Part shown: piece after piece, positions 1-8,757 of the stretch
How positions within the stretch are numbered: position 1 is the stretch's first letter
Layout: each line of letters opens with the position of its first letter
Assembly: GCA_963752965.1 (NCBI GenBank)
Contig: CAVWAJ010000012.1
Location: 253,256 to 317,255 of the forward strand
Direction: 5' to 3'
DNA from: QHXW01 sp963752965
GTDB lineage: Bacteria > Acidobacteriota > Terriglobia > Bryobacterales > Bryobacteraceae
Length of the DNA: 64,000 nucleotides
Notes under the pieces: model-generated
What the model saw: only the letters and a program-made list of their open reading frames with translations
The model's database searches: none
What the model was told of the DNA's origin: nothing
Position numbers and translations under genes: made by a program

Positions 1-56
1 TACACCGAGCGAATGCAGAGGTCTCCAACCTGTCCGCGGAATCGGGCGGATTCACT

Positions 57-377
57 TCACTTCTGTGGCCGCCGCTCGAGCACCTGATAATGCGACGCGC
101 GCTCATCAAACCTTGACAAGACCGCGCGAGCTGCAGATGGAACGTGGCTCACGGAATAATCCTCGCCCATGAAAGCACGCACGCTATCGAGACTATCGAA
201 CCACATCATGGTAGTGAATTCGACCTCGTCGCCCACCTCACGGCGCAGAAGGTCGATATGGCGGAAGCCCGGAATGTGCCGGGCTTCGATACCAGGAATC
301 ACCTCGCCGCGCACGACCGCTTCATAGGCCCCGGAGTCTTGTGGTGTTGTCCAGCCGTGCCAAACACGACAGATCAT
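57..377 (-). CDS. ABM-domain (antibiotic biosynthesis monooxygenase-like) small protein
   Basis: A 106-residue protein with the pattern of the dimeric alpha/beta-barrel ABM/EthD-like fold: an N-terminal strand with R-x-W-H-G-W, a central GFRHIDLLRRE segment and a MMWFDSLDSVRAFMGED segment that matches the usual 'W.s.e.l.aF.g' helix. Such proteins are small cytosolic oxygenases or stress-related proteins; the substrate cannot be told. A GAGGGAG Shine-Dalgarno sits just upstream of the ATG at 377. It stands alone, with no operon partner. Assignment of the fold is fairly good; function is unknown. Confidence 0.7.
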   Translation of the reverse strand: MICRVWHGWTTPQDSGAYEAVVRGEVIPGIEARHIPGFRHIDLLRREVGDEVEFTTMMWFDSLDSVRAFMGEDYSVSHVPSAARAVLSRFDERASHYQVLERRPQK

Positions 378-558
378 ATCTCCCTCACTTGCTAGGTGCC
401 TTATTCAGATGGCATTTCTCTCAGAATACCAACTTGGCTCTACTGCCGCGGCGTGACAGATCACGAGCAATCAGGCTGGCAGTCGCTAAACGGGGGGCAG
501 CGAAACTCGCCGGATGATAAATGGGGGAGAAGGAAACGTTATTCACCATTAACGCTAG

Positions 559-1053
559 CTATCTGCAGCTCGATCGCGCGAAAGGCGAGTCACCCGAGCG
601 GCTGCTTCCAGGTTCGGCCGCGAAAGCAGCGCTGCACCGCGCAGCGCGGAGAACTGAAGAATTAGAGGAGCGTGGATTGACTGGTGGAGTCCACACCAGT
701 TCTAAAATGACCGGCACCACACCTCCACCCGTGATTCCTAACTGAACGGCGGCAGCATGAGAAAGGTCGACGACCCGCGATTTCACGAATGGCCCGCGAT
801 CGTTGATCCGAACCACGACGCTCCCCTCTCCGTCGAGGCGGTGCACCCGTACCCTGGTGCCAAATGGGAGCGTGCGGTGCGCGGCTGTCAACTTCTCCTG
901 ATCGTAGATCTCTCCGCTCGCTGAACGTTGCCCATGGTAGGGCGCGCCATACCAGCTCGCGAAACCGCTCTCGGACGGCCGCTGAACTGACTGCGCGGTC
1001 GCAGCAGTCCACAATCCGCAAAAACAGGCCACTGGCAATAAGATTCGTCGCAT
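559..1053 (-). CDS. rlpA: RlpA-like septal ring protein (double-psi beta-barrel)
   Basis: The start codon chosen is the ATG at 1053, which has CGGAG six bases upstream; a TTG just before it is possible. An N-terminal signal peptide (MRRILLPVACFCGLWTAATA-Q) is followed by the RlpA double-psi beta-barrel signature: G-F-A-S-W-Y-G, Y-H-G-x-R-S-A-S-G-E, L-T-A-A-H-R-T-L-P-F-G-T, and R-I-N-D-R-G-P-F with V-D-L-S-x-A-A-A. RlpA proteins act in the periplasm or outer membrane at the septum, and some cleave naked glycan strands. This copy has no SPOR domain. Its last 35 residues (Ser/Arg/Ala-rich) do not look conserved and may be the result of a late frameshift. Confidence 0.85.
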   Translation of the reverse strand: MRRILLPVACFCGLWTAATAQSVQRPSESGFASWYGAPYHGQRSASGEIYDQEKLTAAHRTLPFGTRVRVHRLDGEGSVVVRINDRGPFVKSRVVDLSHAAAVQLGITGGGVVPVILELVWTPPVNPRSSNSSVLRAARCSAAFAAEPGSSRSGDSPFARSSCR

Positions 1054-2009
1054 CAACTCCGGTCCTCCTCTCCCGAACCCATAAGGTATGCAGATGTATT
1101 CCGAACGCGCAAGGTGCTGAGAGCTCGAGCTTTGGATGTTCTCTCACCGTCGCGGGGAGCTTTAAGAACTACCTCCTGGTAGCATTCAGAACAGATGAGC
1201 ATACAGGTTTCGATTGTCGTTGAAAGCCGGTTTGCGTTCAATCGGGCAAAGCCTCGAAAGTATCTAGTTAACTATCCCTGTTAAAGGCAAGGCTGCCCAG
1301 TCGGTTACGTTGCGGAGCAATGGAAGGTATCTATGGTCCGAGGGCTGGTTGAGAGCTGATTAGCGGCAAGGGCGGCCATGGCGACTCGCGGATGCCTGGG
1401 TGACTGTTCTCACCCACCGAGCCATGGATGTGTTTGGGCGCGAGTTGCCATGCGCATTCAGACCAAGTCCCTTCGGCTTCGCAAGCCGGTGTCGCTGGGC
1501 GATCGTATCGATAATTGGCAAGTCTGGTGGCTCGGCGGCTGAAATCGATGTAAAGTTTTCTTTGTTGTCATGGTGGTGAAAGAATGCACTGCCCTTACTG
1601 GAAGCCCTGCGGGAGCACTGGTACGGTTTGAAACGAAACCCAAGGTGTGGCTGTTCCCCAGTCGGTGGCATACAGGCGTTAGGCGATCTGGTAGAGCAAG
1701 TGGTGCCTAGTCGCGTCGTCAGCATGGTCGCGCCCTAGCGCGCGTTGAATGGGGAGTTCGGCGTCAGGTACGGCAGAAGCGCGATGCGCCGGTGCGCTTG
1801 TCCCGCGGGGTGAGACAAACAGTTAAGACACCGCTTACCGTTCGATGATAATTCGTTCCCTCGGATCGGGCAATCAAATTATCCTGACCTCGTCGGCGAA
1901 GCGGAGATGGGCTCTGCTGGCGAGCAACCTGATCAAGGAATGGCCGGCCGGAACTCATCGTGGACGATGAGAAGAGCGTGGTCCTCCCGGCGCGTTCTAT
2001 TACCTGGGT
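1054..2009. other. Intergenic region with eroded recombinase DNA
   Basis: About 950 bases without a convincing intact gene. The only recognisable coding relic is the integrase fragment listed separately. The remainder has short open frames on both strands but no Shine-Dalgarno and no family motif. It ends at the left inverted repeat of the IS3 element at 2010. Confidence 0.5.
1583..1690 (+). pseudogene. Frameshifted fragment of a tyrosine recombinase
   Basis: One plus-strand frame reads ALPLLEALREHWYGLKRNP, and after a one-base loss the next frame continues KVWLFPSRWHTG. This is the pattern found between the N-terminal and catalytic regions of tyrosine recombinases of the kind linked with IS91-like elements ('LREYWR..KPKTWLFPG'). 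The missing base, the short length and the lack of catalytic residues mark it as dead. It suggests that an older mobile element occupied this spot before the IS3 element inserted. Confidence 0.4.
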
Positions 2010-2074
2010 TGACCTGACTGGGGATTTCTGTACCAGCCGGATAGAGACTGGAAGACAGAAAGGAAACCCGGAAG

Positions 2075-2353
2075 ATGCCAAAAAAGACGTTTACTGCCGA
2101 GCAAATCGCCGCCAAGCTGAGGCAGATTGAGGTGTTGGTAAGCCAGGGAAAGACCGTTCCACTAGCTTGCAAAGAGGCCGGGATCGTCGAGCAGACCTTC
2201 TACCGGTGGCGGAGGGAGTATGGCGGTCTACGACTGGAGCAGGCCAAGAAGCTCAAGGATCTCCAGAAAGAAAACGCGCATCTCCGGCGGGCCGTTGCCG
2301 ATTTGACAGTCGAGAAACAGATCCTGAAAGATATCGCAGGGGGAAACTTCTAA
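2075..2353 (+). CDS. IS3-family transposase OrfA (HTH protein)
   Basis: A 92-residue protein starting MPKKTFTAEQIAAKLRQIEV, with the helix-turn-helix region ACKEAGIVEQTFYRWRREYG and a C-terminal leucine-zipper segment (LKDLQKENAHLRRAVADL). OrfA of IS3 elements binds the terminal repeats and dimerises through the zipper. An AGGAAACCCGGAAG stretch precedes the ATG. It overlaps OrfB in the -1 frame and ends a few codons after a candidate slippery heptamer at 2341. OrfA itself is intact, but OrfB is split, so this copy cannot make its own full transposase. Confidence 0.9.
   Translation: MPKKTFTAEQIAAKLRQIEVLVSQGKTVPLACKEAGIVEQTFYRWRREYGGLRLEQAKKLKDLQKENAHLRRAVADLTVEKQILKDIAGGNF
2341..2347 (+). 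promoter_or_regulatory. Candidate -1 frameshift heptamer GGGAAAC
   Basis: In the OrfA frame the bases read G GGA AAC, which fits the X XXY YYZ rule for programmed -1 slippage, and the stop TAA comes one codon later (2351). After slippage the ribosome continues in the OrfB frame with LLSPERRRIAV. IS3 elements normally make OrfAB by this route. A downstream stimulatory structure was not worked out. Confidence 0.6.
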
Positions 2354-3025
2354 GTCCCGAGCGGCGCCGCATCGCCGTTCAACACGCTCGGGAACAAGGA
2401 TTAAGTGAACGGCGAGCTTGCCGATTGGTGAGCCAGCCGCGGGGAACGCAACGCTACCTGCCTACACAGCGCAACGACGAAAGCCGGTTGACCCAGGCAA
2501 TCATCGCCTTGGCCAGTCAGTATGGCCGCTACGGCTACCGGCGCATCTTAGCATTGCTCAAACTGGCGGGCTGGTGTGTGGGCAAAGATCGCGTGCAGCG
2601 CATCTGGAAGCGCGAAGGTCTGAAAGTTCCGGCCAAGCAAAAGCCACGCGGACGGCTCTGGCTCAATTACGGGTCGTGCATTCGACTGCGGCCCGAGCGG
2701 CGGAATCACGTGTGGAGCTACGACTTCGTAGAAGCGCGCACGCACGACGGCCGCAGCTTGCGGCTGTTGACCATGATCGACGAGTTCACCCGGCAGTGTC
2801 TGGCGATCCGGCTGGCGCGCCGGCTCAACAGCGCCCATGTGATCGAGTTGCTTGGCGACTGCATGCTGGAGTACGGCGTGCCAGAGCACGTTCGCTCCGA
2901 CAACGGAGCCGAAATGACCGCCCGGCGAGTGAGAAGCTGGCTGGAAACAGTGGGCACGCAGCCGCTGTTCATCGAGCCAGGCAGCCCTTGGGAGAACGGG
3001 TACTGTGAATCGTTCAACGGAAAAC

Positions 3026-4470
3026 GAGAATGCCCGGATCTCCGTTGAAAGTTAGCGACCCTCGACCCTCATAGGCTACGCGACGGCAGTTCGCTTCGCA
3101 ATCGGCTTCTGGGAAACCGCATTGGTCATGGCGGACAGGAGCACTGGAATCTGGCGATGGCCGATGACTTTGCGGAACTGCCGCTCGGCAACCAGCAATC
3201 CAGATCCAACCCAGCGCTCGATCTGATCGCCGGGCTGCCAGCGTTTCACGTTCCGGCAGACGGTTTCGACGATGGAGAAGGCAGATTCGATGACGTTGGT
3301 GCAGCTCAGTGTCCGGCGGAGTTGATCCGGTACCCGCAGCCGATGGACTGTGAGCGTCTCCTCCATGCCCTCTTCCAGGCTGCGCGCCGCGCTCGGATTG
3401 AGATCCATCAGTTCACGGTGCAATTTCTCCAAGGCGCGTTTGGCGTCGGAGTACTCCGACATGGCGTAGGCGTTCTGGAGTTTCTTTTTGATATCGCCTT
3501 TATGTTCGTCGGGCAAGTGATCCACGACGTTCCGTTTCTTATGGACCTGACAACGTTGGATGAAAGCCGCTTCCCCGGCATGGCGGCGCACCGCCGCGTG
3601 CAGCGCTTTGCCACCGTCCAGAATGTAAAGCCGCGGCGTCGAAAAGTCCAACCCTCGCTCCACCAACTCGCCCAACAGAGCGCTCACCACGGTCGCGTTC
3701 TCCGTCGCCCCCTCGCGGATGCCCAGCACGGTCTTGGTTCCATCGCAGCCAATGCCAAGGGCTACGATCATCTGCCGGTCTTTGAATGGAGTCCCGTCGA
3801 TCAGCACCGCGCATAAGCGCAACTCGCCCAGCGGCCGCTCCATCAACTGTTTCACCTTCTCCCGGCTGGCTTCGATGAAGTTCTCACTAACCGCCGACTT
3901 CTCGATTCCGTAGGCATTCTGGAAATCCTTCACCACGGCTCCGTAGTTGCGCGTCGAGAGTCCGCGCATCATCTTGTCCCACACGCTCGCTTGCATTGGC
4001 CCACTACGCTGAAACAATTCGTAGCTGCCTAAATGCTGTTCCCGTTTGTCAGCCGTGCGTAGGCGCGTTCTGCGGATCGGCACCTTCTGGCCGTCCACCA
4101 CGCAATAACCATCTTCCTTGCCCCAACGCTGTGCCCTGCGCCCTTCGTGTTGCTGGTGGCGCTCACCGGCCAGCGACTTTACTTCCTCGTCCATCACCAG
4201 GTGCATCAGTTCCAGACCAGCCTGCCGCAGCAAGTTGCCCACGCCCTGCTGTAACAAGCCGACGATCTCGGCCAGCGGAAGGATCATCTGGATGTTGGGA
4301 TTCTGTTCGATGGCGATCCGGCGGAACTGCTGCACGGCCCGTTGTTGTTCTATCTGGTATCGTCTCTTCATAGCGACTCTCTCCTTTTTCTTGGCAGAAA
4401 AATCGACCCTCGGCCCATTATGGCCGGGGGTTTGAGAGTCGCTACTTTCTACGAACTATCGGGCATCCTC
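3026..4470 (-). mobile_element. IS256-family element, copy 1 (in IS3 OrfB)
   Basis: A 1445-bp element with imperfect terminal inverted repeats beginning GAGAATGCCCG and GAGGATGCCCG, followed by AAAGT-AGCGACYCTC at both ends. It is flanked by the perfect 8-bp target duplication CGGAAAAC (3018-3025 and 4471-4478), the length expected for IS256. One transposase gene fills the element. Three further copies of the same length occur at 4921, 7313 and 52392. This copy shares the codon ATC (Ile27 of the transposase) with copy 4. Confidence 0.97.
3076..4371 (-). CDS. IS256-family (mutator-type) transposase, copy 1
   Basis: A 431-residue DDE transposase of the mutator superfamily. Visible catalytic motifs are LIDGTPFKDR (first Asp), LYILDGGKALHAAV (second Asp) and CTNVIESAFSIVE (Glu). 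The conserved RCQVHKKRNVVDHLP segment, which follows the second Asp in this family, is also present. The ATG at 4371 is preceded by AAAAAGGAGAGAGTCGCT, a strong ribosome binding site. It cuts and rejoins the element's ends in a copy-out or cut-and-paste pathway. Intact and presumably active, since near-identical copies with perfect target duplications surround it. Confidence 0.97.
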   Translation of the reverse strand: MKRRYQIEQQRAVQQFRRIAIEQNPNIQMILPLAEIVGLLQQGVGNLLRQAGLELMHLVMDEEVKSLAGERHQQHEGRRAQRWGKEDGYCVVDGQKVPIRRTRLRTADKREQHLGSYELFQRSGPMQASVWDKMMRGLSTRNYGAVVKDFQNAYGIEKSAVSENFIEASREKVKQLMERPLGELRLCAVLIDGTPFKDRQMIVALGIGCDGTKTVLGIREGATENATVVSALLGELVERGLDFSTPRLYILDGGKALHAAVRRHAGEAAFIQRCQVHKKRNVVDHLPDEHKGDIKKKLQNAYAMSEYSDAKRALEKLHRELMDLNPSAARSLEEGMEETLTVHRLRVPDQLRRTLSCTNVIESAFSIVETVCRNVKRWQPGDQIERWVGSGLLVAERQFRKVIGHRQIPVLLSAMTNAVSQKPIAKRTAVA

Positions 4471-4920
4471 CGGAAAACTGTGGGATGAGTGTCTAAACGG
4501 AGAGATTTTCTTCTCTTTGAGAAAAGCGCAGGTGGTCATAGAGATGTGGCGGAAGCACTACAACACTGTGCGTCCGCACAGTGCATTGGGGTATCGTGGA
4601 CCCCGGTCCTCGCCGGCCAACCCCATCCTAAAATGCAGGCGAAGGGAGACCTCGAAGCTCGTCATGACCCGGTCTTGCGCACAGAGTTATACTCTCTATC
4701 AAACTGGTACACATTCCCGGTCAGGCCAGTATGGCAATCGGGATTTTCGGCGTGAGCCTGAGGTTCACAAAACGTACTCTTCCTTACCTGCTTCACCAAT
4801 ACTCAGAGTGCCCTCGGATTGCAGCTTCCTCACCACGCCAATGATTTCCTGCTGGGCGGCTTCAACGTCCTTGATTCTCACCGGCCCCAAAGTATCCATA
4901 TCCTCTTTCAGCATTTCAGT

Positions 4921-6365
4921 GAGGATGCCCGATAGTTCGTAGAAAGTAGCGACTCTCAAACCCCCGGCCATAATGGGCCGAGGGTCGATTTTTCTGCCAA
5001 GAAAAAGGAGAGAGTCGCTATGAAGAGACGATACCAGATAGAACAACAACGGGCCGTGCAGCAGTTCCGCCGGATCGCCATCGAACAGAATCCCAACATG
5101 CAGATGATCCTTCCGCTGGCCGAGATCGTCGGCTTGTTACAGCAGGGCGTGGGCAACTTGCTGCGGCAGGCTGGTCTGGAACTGATGCACCTGGTGATGG
5201 ACGAGGAAGTAAAGTCGCTGGCCGGTGAGCGCCACCAGCAACACGAAGGGCGCAGGGCACAGCGTTGGGGCAAGGAAGATGGTTATTGCGTGGTGGACGG
5301 CCAGAAGGTGCCGATCCGCAGAACGCGCCTACGCACGGCTGACAAACGGGAACAGCATTTAGGCAGCTACGAATTGTTTCAGCGTAGTGGGCCAATGCAA
5401 GCGAGCGTGTGGGACAAGATGATGCGCGGACTCTCGACGCGCAACTACGGAGCCGTGGTGAAGGATTTCCAGAATGCCTACGGAATCGAGAAGTCGGCGG
5501 TTAGTGAGAACTTCATCGAAGCCAGCCGGGAGAAGGTGAAACAGTTGATGGAGCGGCCGCTGGGCGAGTTGCGCTTATGCGCGGTGCTGATCGACGGGAC
5601 TCCATTCAAAGACCGGCAGATGATCGTAGCCCTTGGCATTGGCTGCGATGGAACCAAGACCGTGCTGGGCATCCGCGAGGGGGCGACGGAGAACGCGACC
5701 GTGGTGAGCGCTCTGTTGGGCGAGTTGGTGGAGCGAGGGTTGGACTTTTCGACGCCGCGGCTTTACATTCTGGACGGTGGCAAAGCGCTGCACGCGGCGG
5801 TGCGCCGCCATGCCGGGGAAGCGGCTTTCATCCAACGTTGTCAGGTCCATAAGAAACGGAACGTCGTGGATCACTTGCCCGACGAACATAAAGGCGATAT
5901 CAAAAAGAAACTCCAGAACGCCTACGCCATGTCGGAGTACTCCGACGCCAAACGCGCCTTGGAGAAATTGCACCGTGAACTGATGGATCTCAATCCGAGC
6001 GCGGCGCGCAGCCTGGAAGAGGGCATGGAGGAGACGCTCACAGTCCATCGGCTGCGGGTACCGGATCAACTCCGCCGGACACTGAGCTGCACCAACGTCA
6101 TCGAATCTGCCTTCTCCATCGTCGAAACCGTCTGCCGGAACGTGAAACGCTGGCAGCCCGGCGATCAGATCGAGCGCTGGGTTGGATCTGGATTGCTGGT
6201 TGCCGAGCGGCAGTTCCGCAAAGTCATCGGCCATCGCCAGATTCCAGTGCTCCTGTCCGCCATGACCAATGCGGTTTCCCAGAAGCCGATTGCGAAGCGA
6301 ACTGCCGTCGCGTAGCCTATGAGGGTCGAGGGTCGCTAACTTTCAACGGAGATCCGGGCATTCTC
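4921..6365 (+). mobile_element. IS256-family element, copy 2 (in fliG)
   Basis: Same 1445-bp element as copy 1 but in the opposite orientation. It is flanked by the perfect 8-bp duplication ATTTCAGT (4913-4920 and 6366-6373). Transposase transcription runs against fliG. It carries ATG (Met27) at base 5100, shared with copy 3, where copies 1 and 4 have ATC. Confidence 0.97.
5020..6315 (+). CDS. IS256-family transposase, copy 2
   Basis: A 431-residue transposase identical in translation to copy 1 except Met for Ile at residue 27. All three catalytic motifs and the AAGGAGAGAG ribosome binding site are present, so it is intact. Confidence 0.97.
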   Translation: MKRRYQIEQQRAVQQFRRIAIEQNPNMQMILPLAEIVGLLQQGVGNLLRQAGLELMHLVMDEEVKSLAGERHQQHEGRRAQRWGKEDGYCVVDGQKVPIRRTRLRTADKREQHLGSYELFQRSGPMQASVWDKMMRGLSTRNYGAVVKDFQNAYGIEKSAVSENFIEASREKVKQLMERPLGELRLCAVLIDGTPFKDRQMIVALGIGCDGTKTVLGIREGATENATVVSALLGELVERGLDFSTPRLYILDGGKALHAAVRRHAGEAAFIQRCQVHKKRNVVDHLPDEHKGDIKKKLQNAYAMSEYSDAKRALEKLHRELMDLNPSAARSLEEGMEETLTVHRLRVPDQLRRTLSCTNVIESAFSIVETVCRNVKRWQPGDQIERWVGSGLLVAERQFRKVIGHRQIPVLLSAMTNAVSQKPIAKRTAVA

Positions 6366-7312
6366 ATTTCAGTCGCGCGCTGCGACATCATCTGTGTGAA
6401 GTGATTACGGATCGCCTCACTAGTCCCCTTGAGAGCAATGGACAAGATTTTCCGGTCTATTTTTGACACAAGTGTCTGCATGCCCTCAGTGCCAATGTGC
6501 AGAACATCCTCGAAAACAAACATCAAGTTGCGAATGGTGTCCGCGACAGCTGGATCGTCTTTCGATACTTCCTTGAGGATCTCTTCACCGGCAGCGCTGT
6601 CCAGTCGATTCAGAATCTCAGCAACCGCGCGGACACCTCCATAGGATTCCCTGCTGGTTTCACCCAGCGCCTGCAACCGCTTCCCGATCATTTGTCCGAT
6701 ACGGACAATGATCTCCGGCGAAATGTTATCCAGGCTGGCCACGCGCTTGACGACTTCCGCACGCAGTTCGGCAGGCAGGGCATTTAACAGAGCGGCCGCT
6801 TGCGCTGGTACGAGATGAGAGACAACCAGCGCGATGGTTTGTGGATACTCGTTGTAAACGAGCCTGGCGATTTGCTTCGGATCCATCTTCTGCATGGCAT
6901 CAAAGCTTGCCATATCGCCTCCCATGGCCTTAGCAATTCTTTCCAGTAGGGCTCTGCTAGTCTCCGGACCGTATGCGCTTGTCAGCATTCGTTGGGCGAA
7001 TTCCAGTCCTCCCTCGAGATAGTATTGCCGGGCATCCATGAGTTGAGTCGCCTCTTCTACGATTGCCTCAACCTCCTGGCTGGAAACGGCAGTGAGCCGG
7101 GCCACTTCGCGGCTGACTTTCTCTGCATCAGCTTCGGACAGTTGGCGCAGGATCTTACCGCCGCACTGTTCGCCAACTACGAGCATGAGAACAGCGGCTT
7201 TGCGGATACCGGGCACGTTGGCAAGGATCGGTTTTGCCTCAGTAGCTGCCATAGTTTACTTAACCTTTCTCATCAAATTTGTTTCAGTCAGCTGGTGTGC
7301 AGACACTCAATG

Positions 7313-8757
7313 GAGAATGCCCGGATCTCCGTTGAAAGTTAGCGACCCTCGACCCTCATAGGCTACGCGACGGCAGTTCGCTTCGCAATCGGCTTCTGGG
7401 AAACCGCATTGGTCATGGCGGACAGGAGCACTGGAATCTGGCGATGGCCGATGACTTTGCGGAACTGCCGCTCGGCAACCAGCAATCCAGATCCAACCCA
7501 GCGCTCGATCTGATCGCCGGGCTGCCAGCGTTTCACGTTCCGGCAGACGGTTTCGACGATGGAGAAGGCAGATTCGATGACGTTGGTGCAGCTCAGTGTC
7601 CGGCGGAGTTGATCCGGTACCCGCAGCCGATGGACTGTGAGCGTCTCCTCCATGCCCTCTTCCAGGCTGCGCGCCGCGCTCGGATTGAGATCCATCAGTT
7701 CACGGTGCAATTTCTCCAAGGCGCGTTTGGCGTCGGAGTACTCCGACATGGCGTAGGCGTTCTGGAGTTTCTTTTTGATATCGCCTTTATGTTCGTCGGG
7801 CAAGTGATCCACGACGTTCCGTTTCTTATGGACCTGACAACGTTGGATGAAAGCCGCTTCCCCGGCATGGCGGCGCACCGCCGCGTGCAGCGCTTTGCCA
7901 CCGTCCAGAATGTAAAGCCGCGGCGTCGAAAAGTCCAACCCTCGCTCCACCAACTCGCCCAACAGAGCGCTCACCACGGTCGCGTTCTCCGTCGCCCCCT
8001 CGCGGATGCCCAGCACGGTCTTGGTTCCATCGCAGCCAATGCCAAGGGCTACGATCATCTGCCGGTCTTTGAATGGAGTCCCGTCGATCAGCACCGCGCA
8101 TAAGCGCAACTCGCCCAGCGGCCGCTCCATCAACTGTTTCACCTTCTCCCGGCTGGCTTCGATGAAGTTCTCACTAACCGCCGACTTCTCGATTCCGTAG
8201 GCATTCTGGAAATCCTTCACCACGGCTCCGTAGTTGCGCGTCGAGAGTCCGCGCATCATCTTGTCCCACACGCTCGCTTGCATTGGCCCACTACGCTGAA
8301 ACAATTCGTAGCTGCCTAAATGCTGTTCCCGTTTGTCAGCCGTGCGTAGGCGCGTTCTGCGGATCGGCACCTTCTGGCCGTCCACCACGCAATAACCATC
8401 TTCCTTGCCCCAACGCTGTGCCCTGCGCCCTTCGTGTTGCTGGTGGCGCTCACCGGCCAGCGACTTTACTTCCTCGTCCATCACCAGGTGCATCAGTTCC
8501 AGACCAGCCTGCCGCAGCAAGTTGCCCACGCCCTGCTGTAACAAGCCGACGATCTCGGCCAGCGGAAGGATCATCTGCATGTTGGGATTCTGTTCGATGG
8601 CGATCCGGCGGAACTGCTGCACGGCCCGTTGTTGTTCTATCTGGTATCGTCTCTTCATAGCGACTCTCTCCTTTTTCTTGGCAGAAAAATCGACCCTCGG
8701 CCCATTATGGCCGGGGGTTTGAGAGTCGCTACTTTCTACGAACTATCGGGCATCCTC
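7313..8757 (-). mobile_element. IS256-family element, copy 3 (in the 3' end of fliM)
   Basis: A 1445-bp copy flanked by the perfect 8-bp duplication ACTCAATG (7305-7312 and 8758-8765). It lies in the same orientation as the operon, five codons before the original fliM stop. Met27 variant, like copy 2. Confidence 0.97.
7363..8658 (-). CDS. IS256-family transposase, copy 3
   Basis: Translation identical to copy 2 (431 residues, Met27), with intact DDE motifs. Because it lies in operon orientation, transcription entering from fliM would run through it, in addition to any promoter inside the element. Confidence 0.97.
   Translation of the reverse strand: MKRRYQIEQQRAVQQFRRIAIEQNPNMQMILPLAEIVGLLQQGVGNLLRQAGLELMHLVMDEEVKSLAGERHQQHEGRRAQRWGKEDGYCVVDGQKVPIRRTRLRTADKREQHLGSYELFQRSGPMQASVWDKMMRGLSTRNYGAVVKDFQNAYGIEKSAVSENFIEASREKVKQLMERPLGELRLCAVLIDGTPFKDRQMIVALGIGCDGTKTVLGIREGATENATVVSALLGELVERGLDFSTPRLYILDGGKALHAAVRRHAGEAAFIQRCQVHKKRNVVDHLPDEHKGDIKKKLQNAYAMSEYSDAKRALEKLHRELMDLNPSAARSLEEGMEETLTVHRLRVPDQLRRTLSCTNVIESAFSIVETVCRNVKRWQPGDQIERWVGSGLLVAERQFRKVIGHRQIPVLLSAMTNAVSQKPIAKRTAVA

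Larger units (their letters stand above)
2010..4728 (+). mobile_element. IS3-family element, interrupted by an IS256-family element
   Basis: Imperfect inverted repeats define the ends: TGACCTGACTGGGGAT... at 2010 and, on the other strand, TGGCCTGACCGGGAAT... ending at 4728. The similarity carries on through GTACCAG...GATAGAGA. Inside are two overlapping frames, OrfA and OrfB, in the -1 relation typical of IS3 elements. An IS256-family element (3026-4470) sits in OrfB right after the third catalytic residue. Without it the element would be about 1.27 kb, a normal IS3 size. No clear 3-4 bp target duplication is visible, so the exact ends may be off by one or two bases. The right end lies 36 bases from the fliG stop codon. 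Confidence 0.85.
2345..4728 (+). pseudogene. IS3-family transposase OrfB, split by IS256-family insertion
   Basis: The first part (to 3025) has the integrase-fold DDE core: WSYDFVEARTHDG (first Asp), HVRSDNGAE (second Asp) and SPWENGYCESFNGK (Glu). The IS256-family element inserted directly after this Glu motif. Removing 3026-4470 and one copy of the 8-bp duplication restores FNGKLWDECLNGEIFFSL and then RPHSALGYRGP, the usual OrfB C-terminus. In the present sequence the frame ends inside the inserted element after CPDLR. Beyond 4728 the restored frame would run on without a stop, so the natural C-terminus is unclear. Not functional as it stands. Confidence 0.85.
4765..7252 (-). pseudogene. 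fliG: Flagellar motor switch protein FliG, disrupted by IS256-family copy 2
   Basis: Codons from 7252 down to 6366 encode FliG N-terminal and middle domains and part of the C-terminal domain. Signs are IRKAAVLMLVVGEQCGG, the middle-domain EYPQTIALVVSHL motif (EHPQ-type) and IDRKILSIALKGTSE. The element at 4921-6365 then interrupts after MMSQRATEM. Beyond it, 4920-4765 encodes the remainder, LKEDMDTLGPVRIKDVEAAQ to EEYVL. Subtracting the element and one ATTTCAGT copy restores an uninterrupted 344-residue FliG, the normal family length. The residual 311-residue product lacks half of the torque helix and everything after it, so it should not generate torque. Last gene of the chemosensory operon, 35 bases after fliM. 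Confidence 0.95.

Noticed and set aside
3157..3816. A 219-codon plus-strand frame inside each IS256-family copy (also at 5575, 7444 and 53046)
   Set aside because: It is the complement of the transposase gene, repeats identically in all copies and has no family or ribosome binding site.
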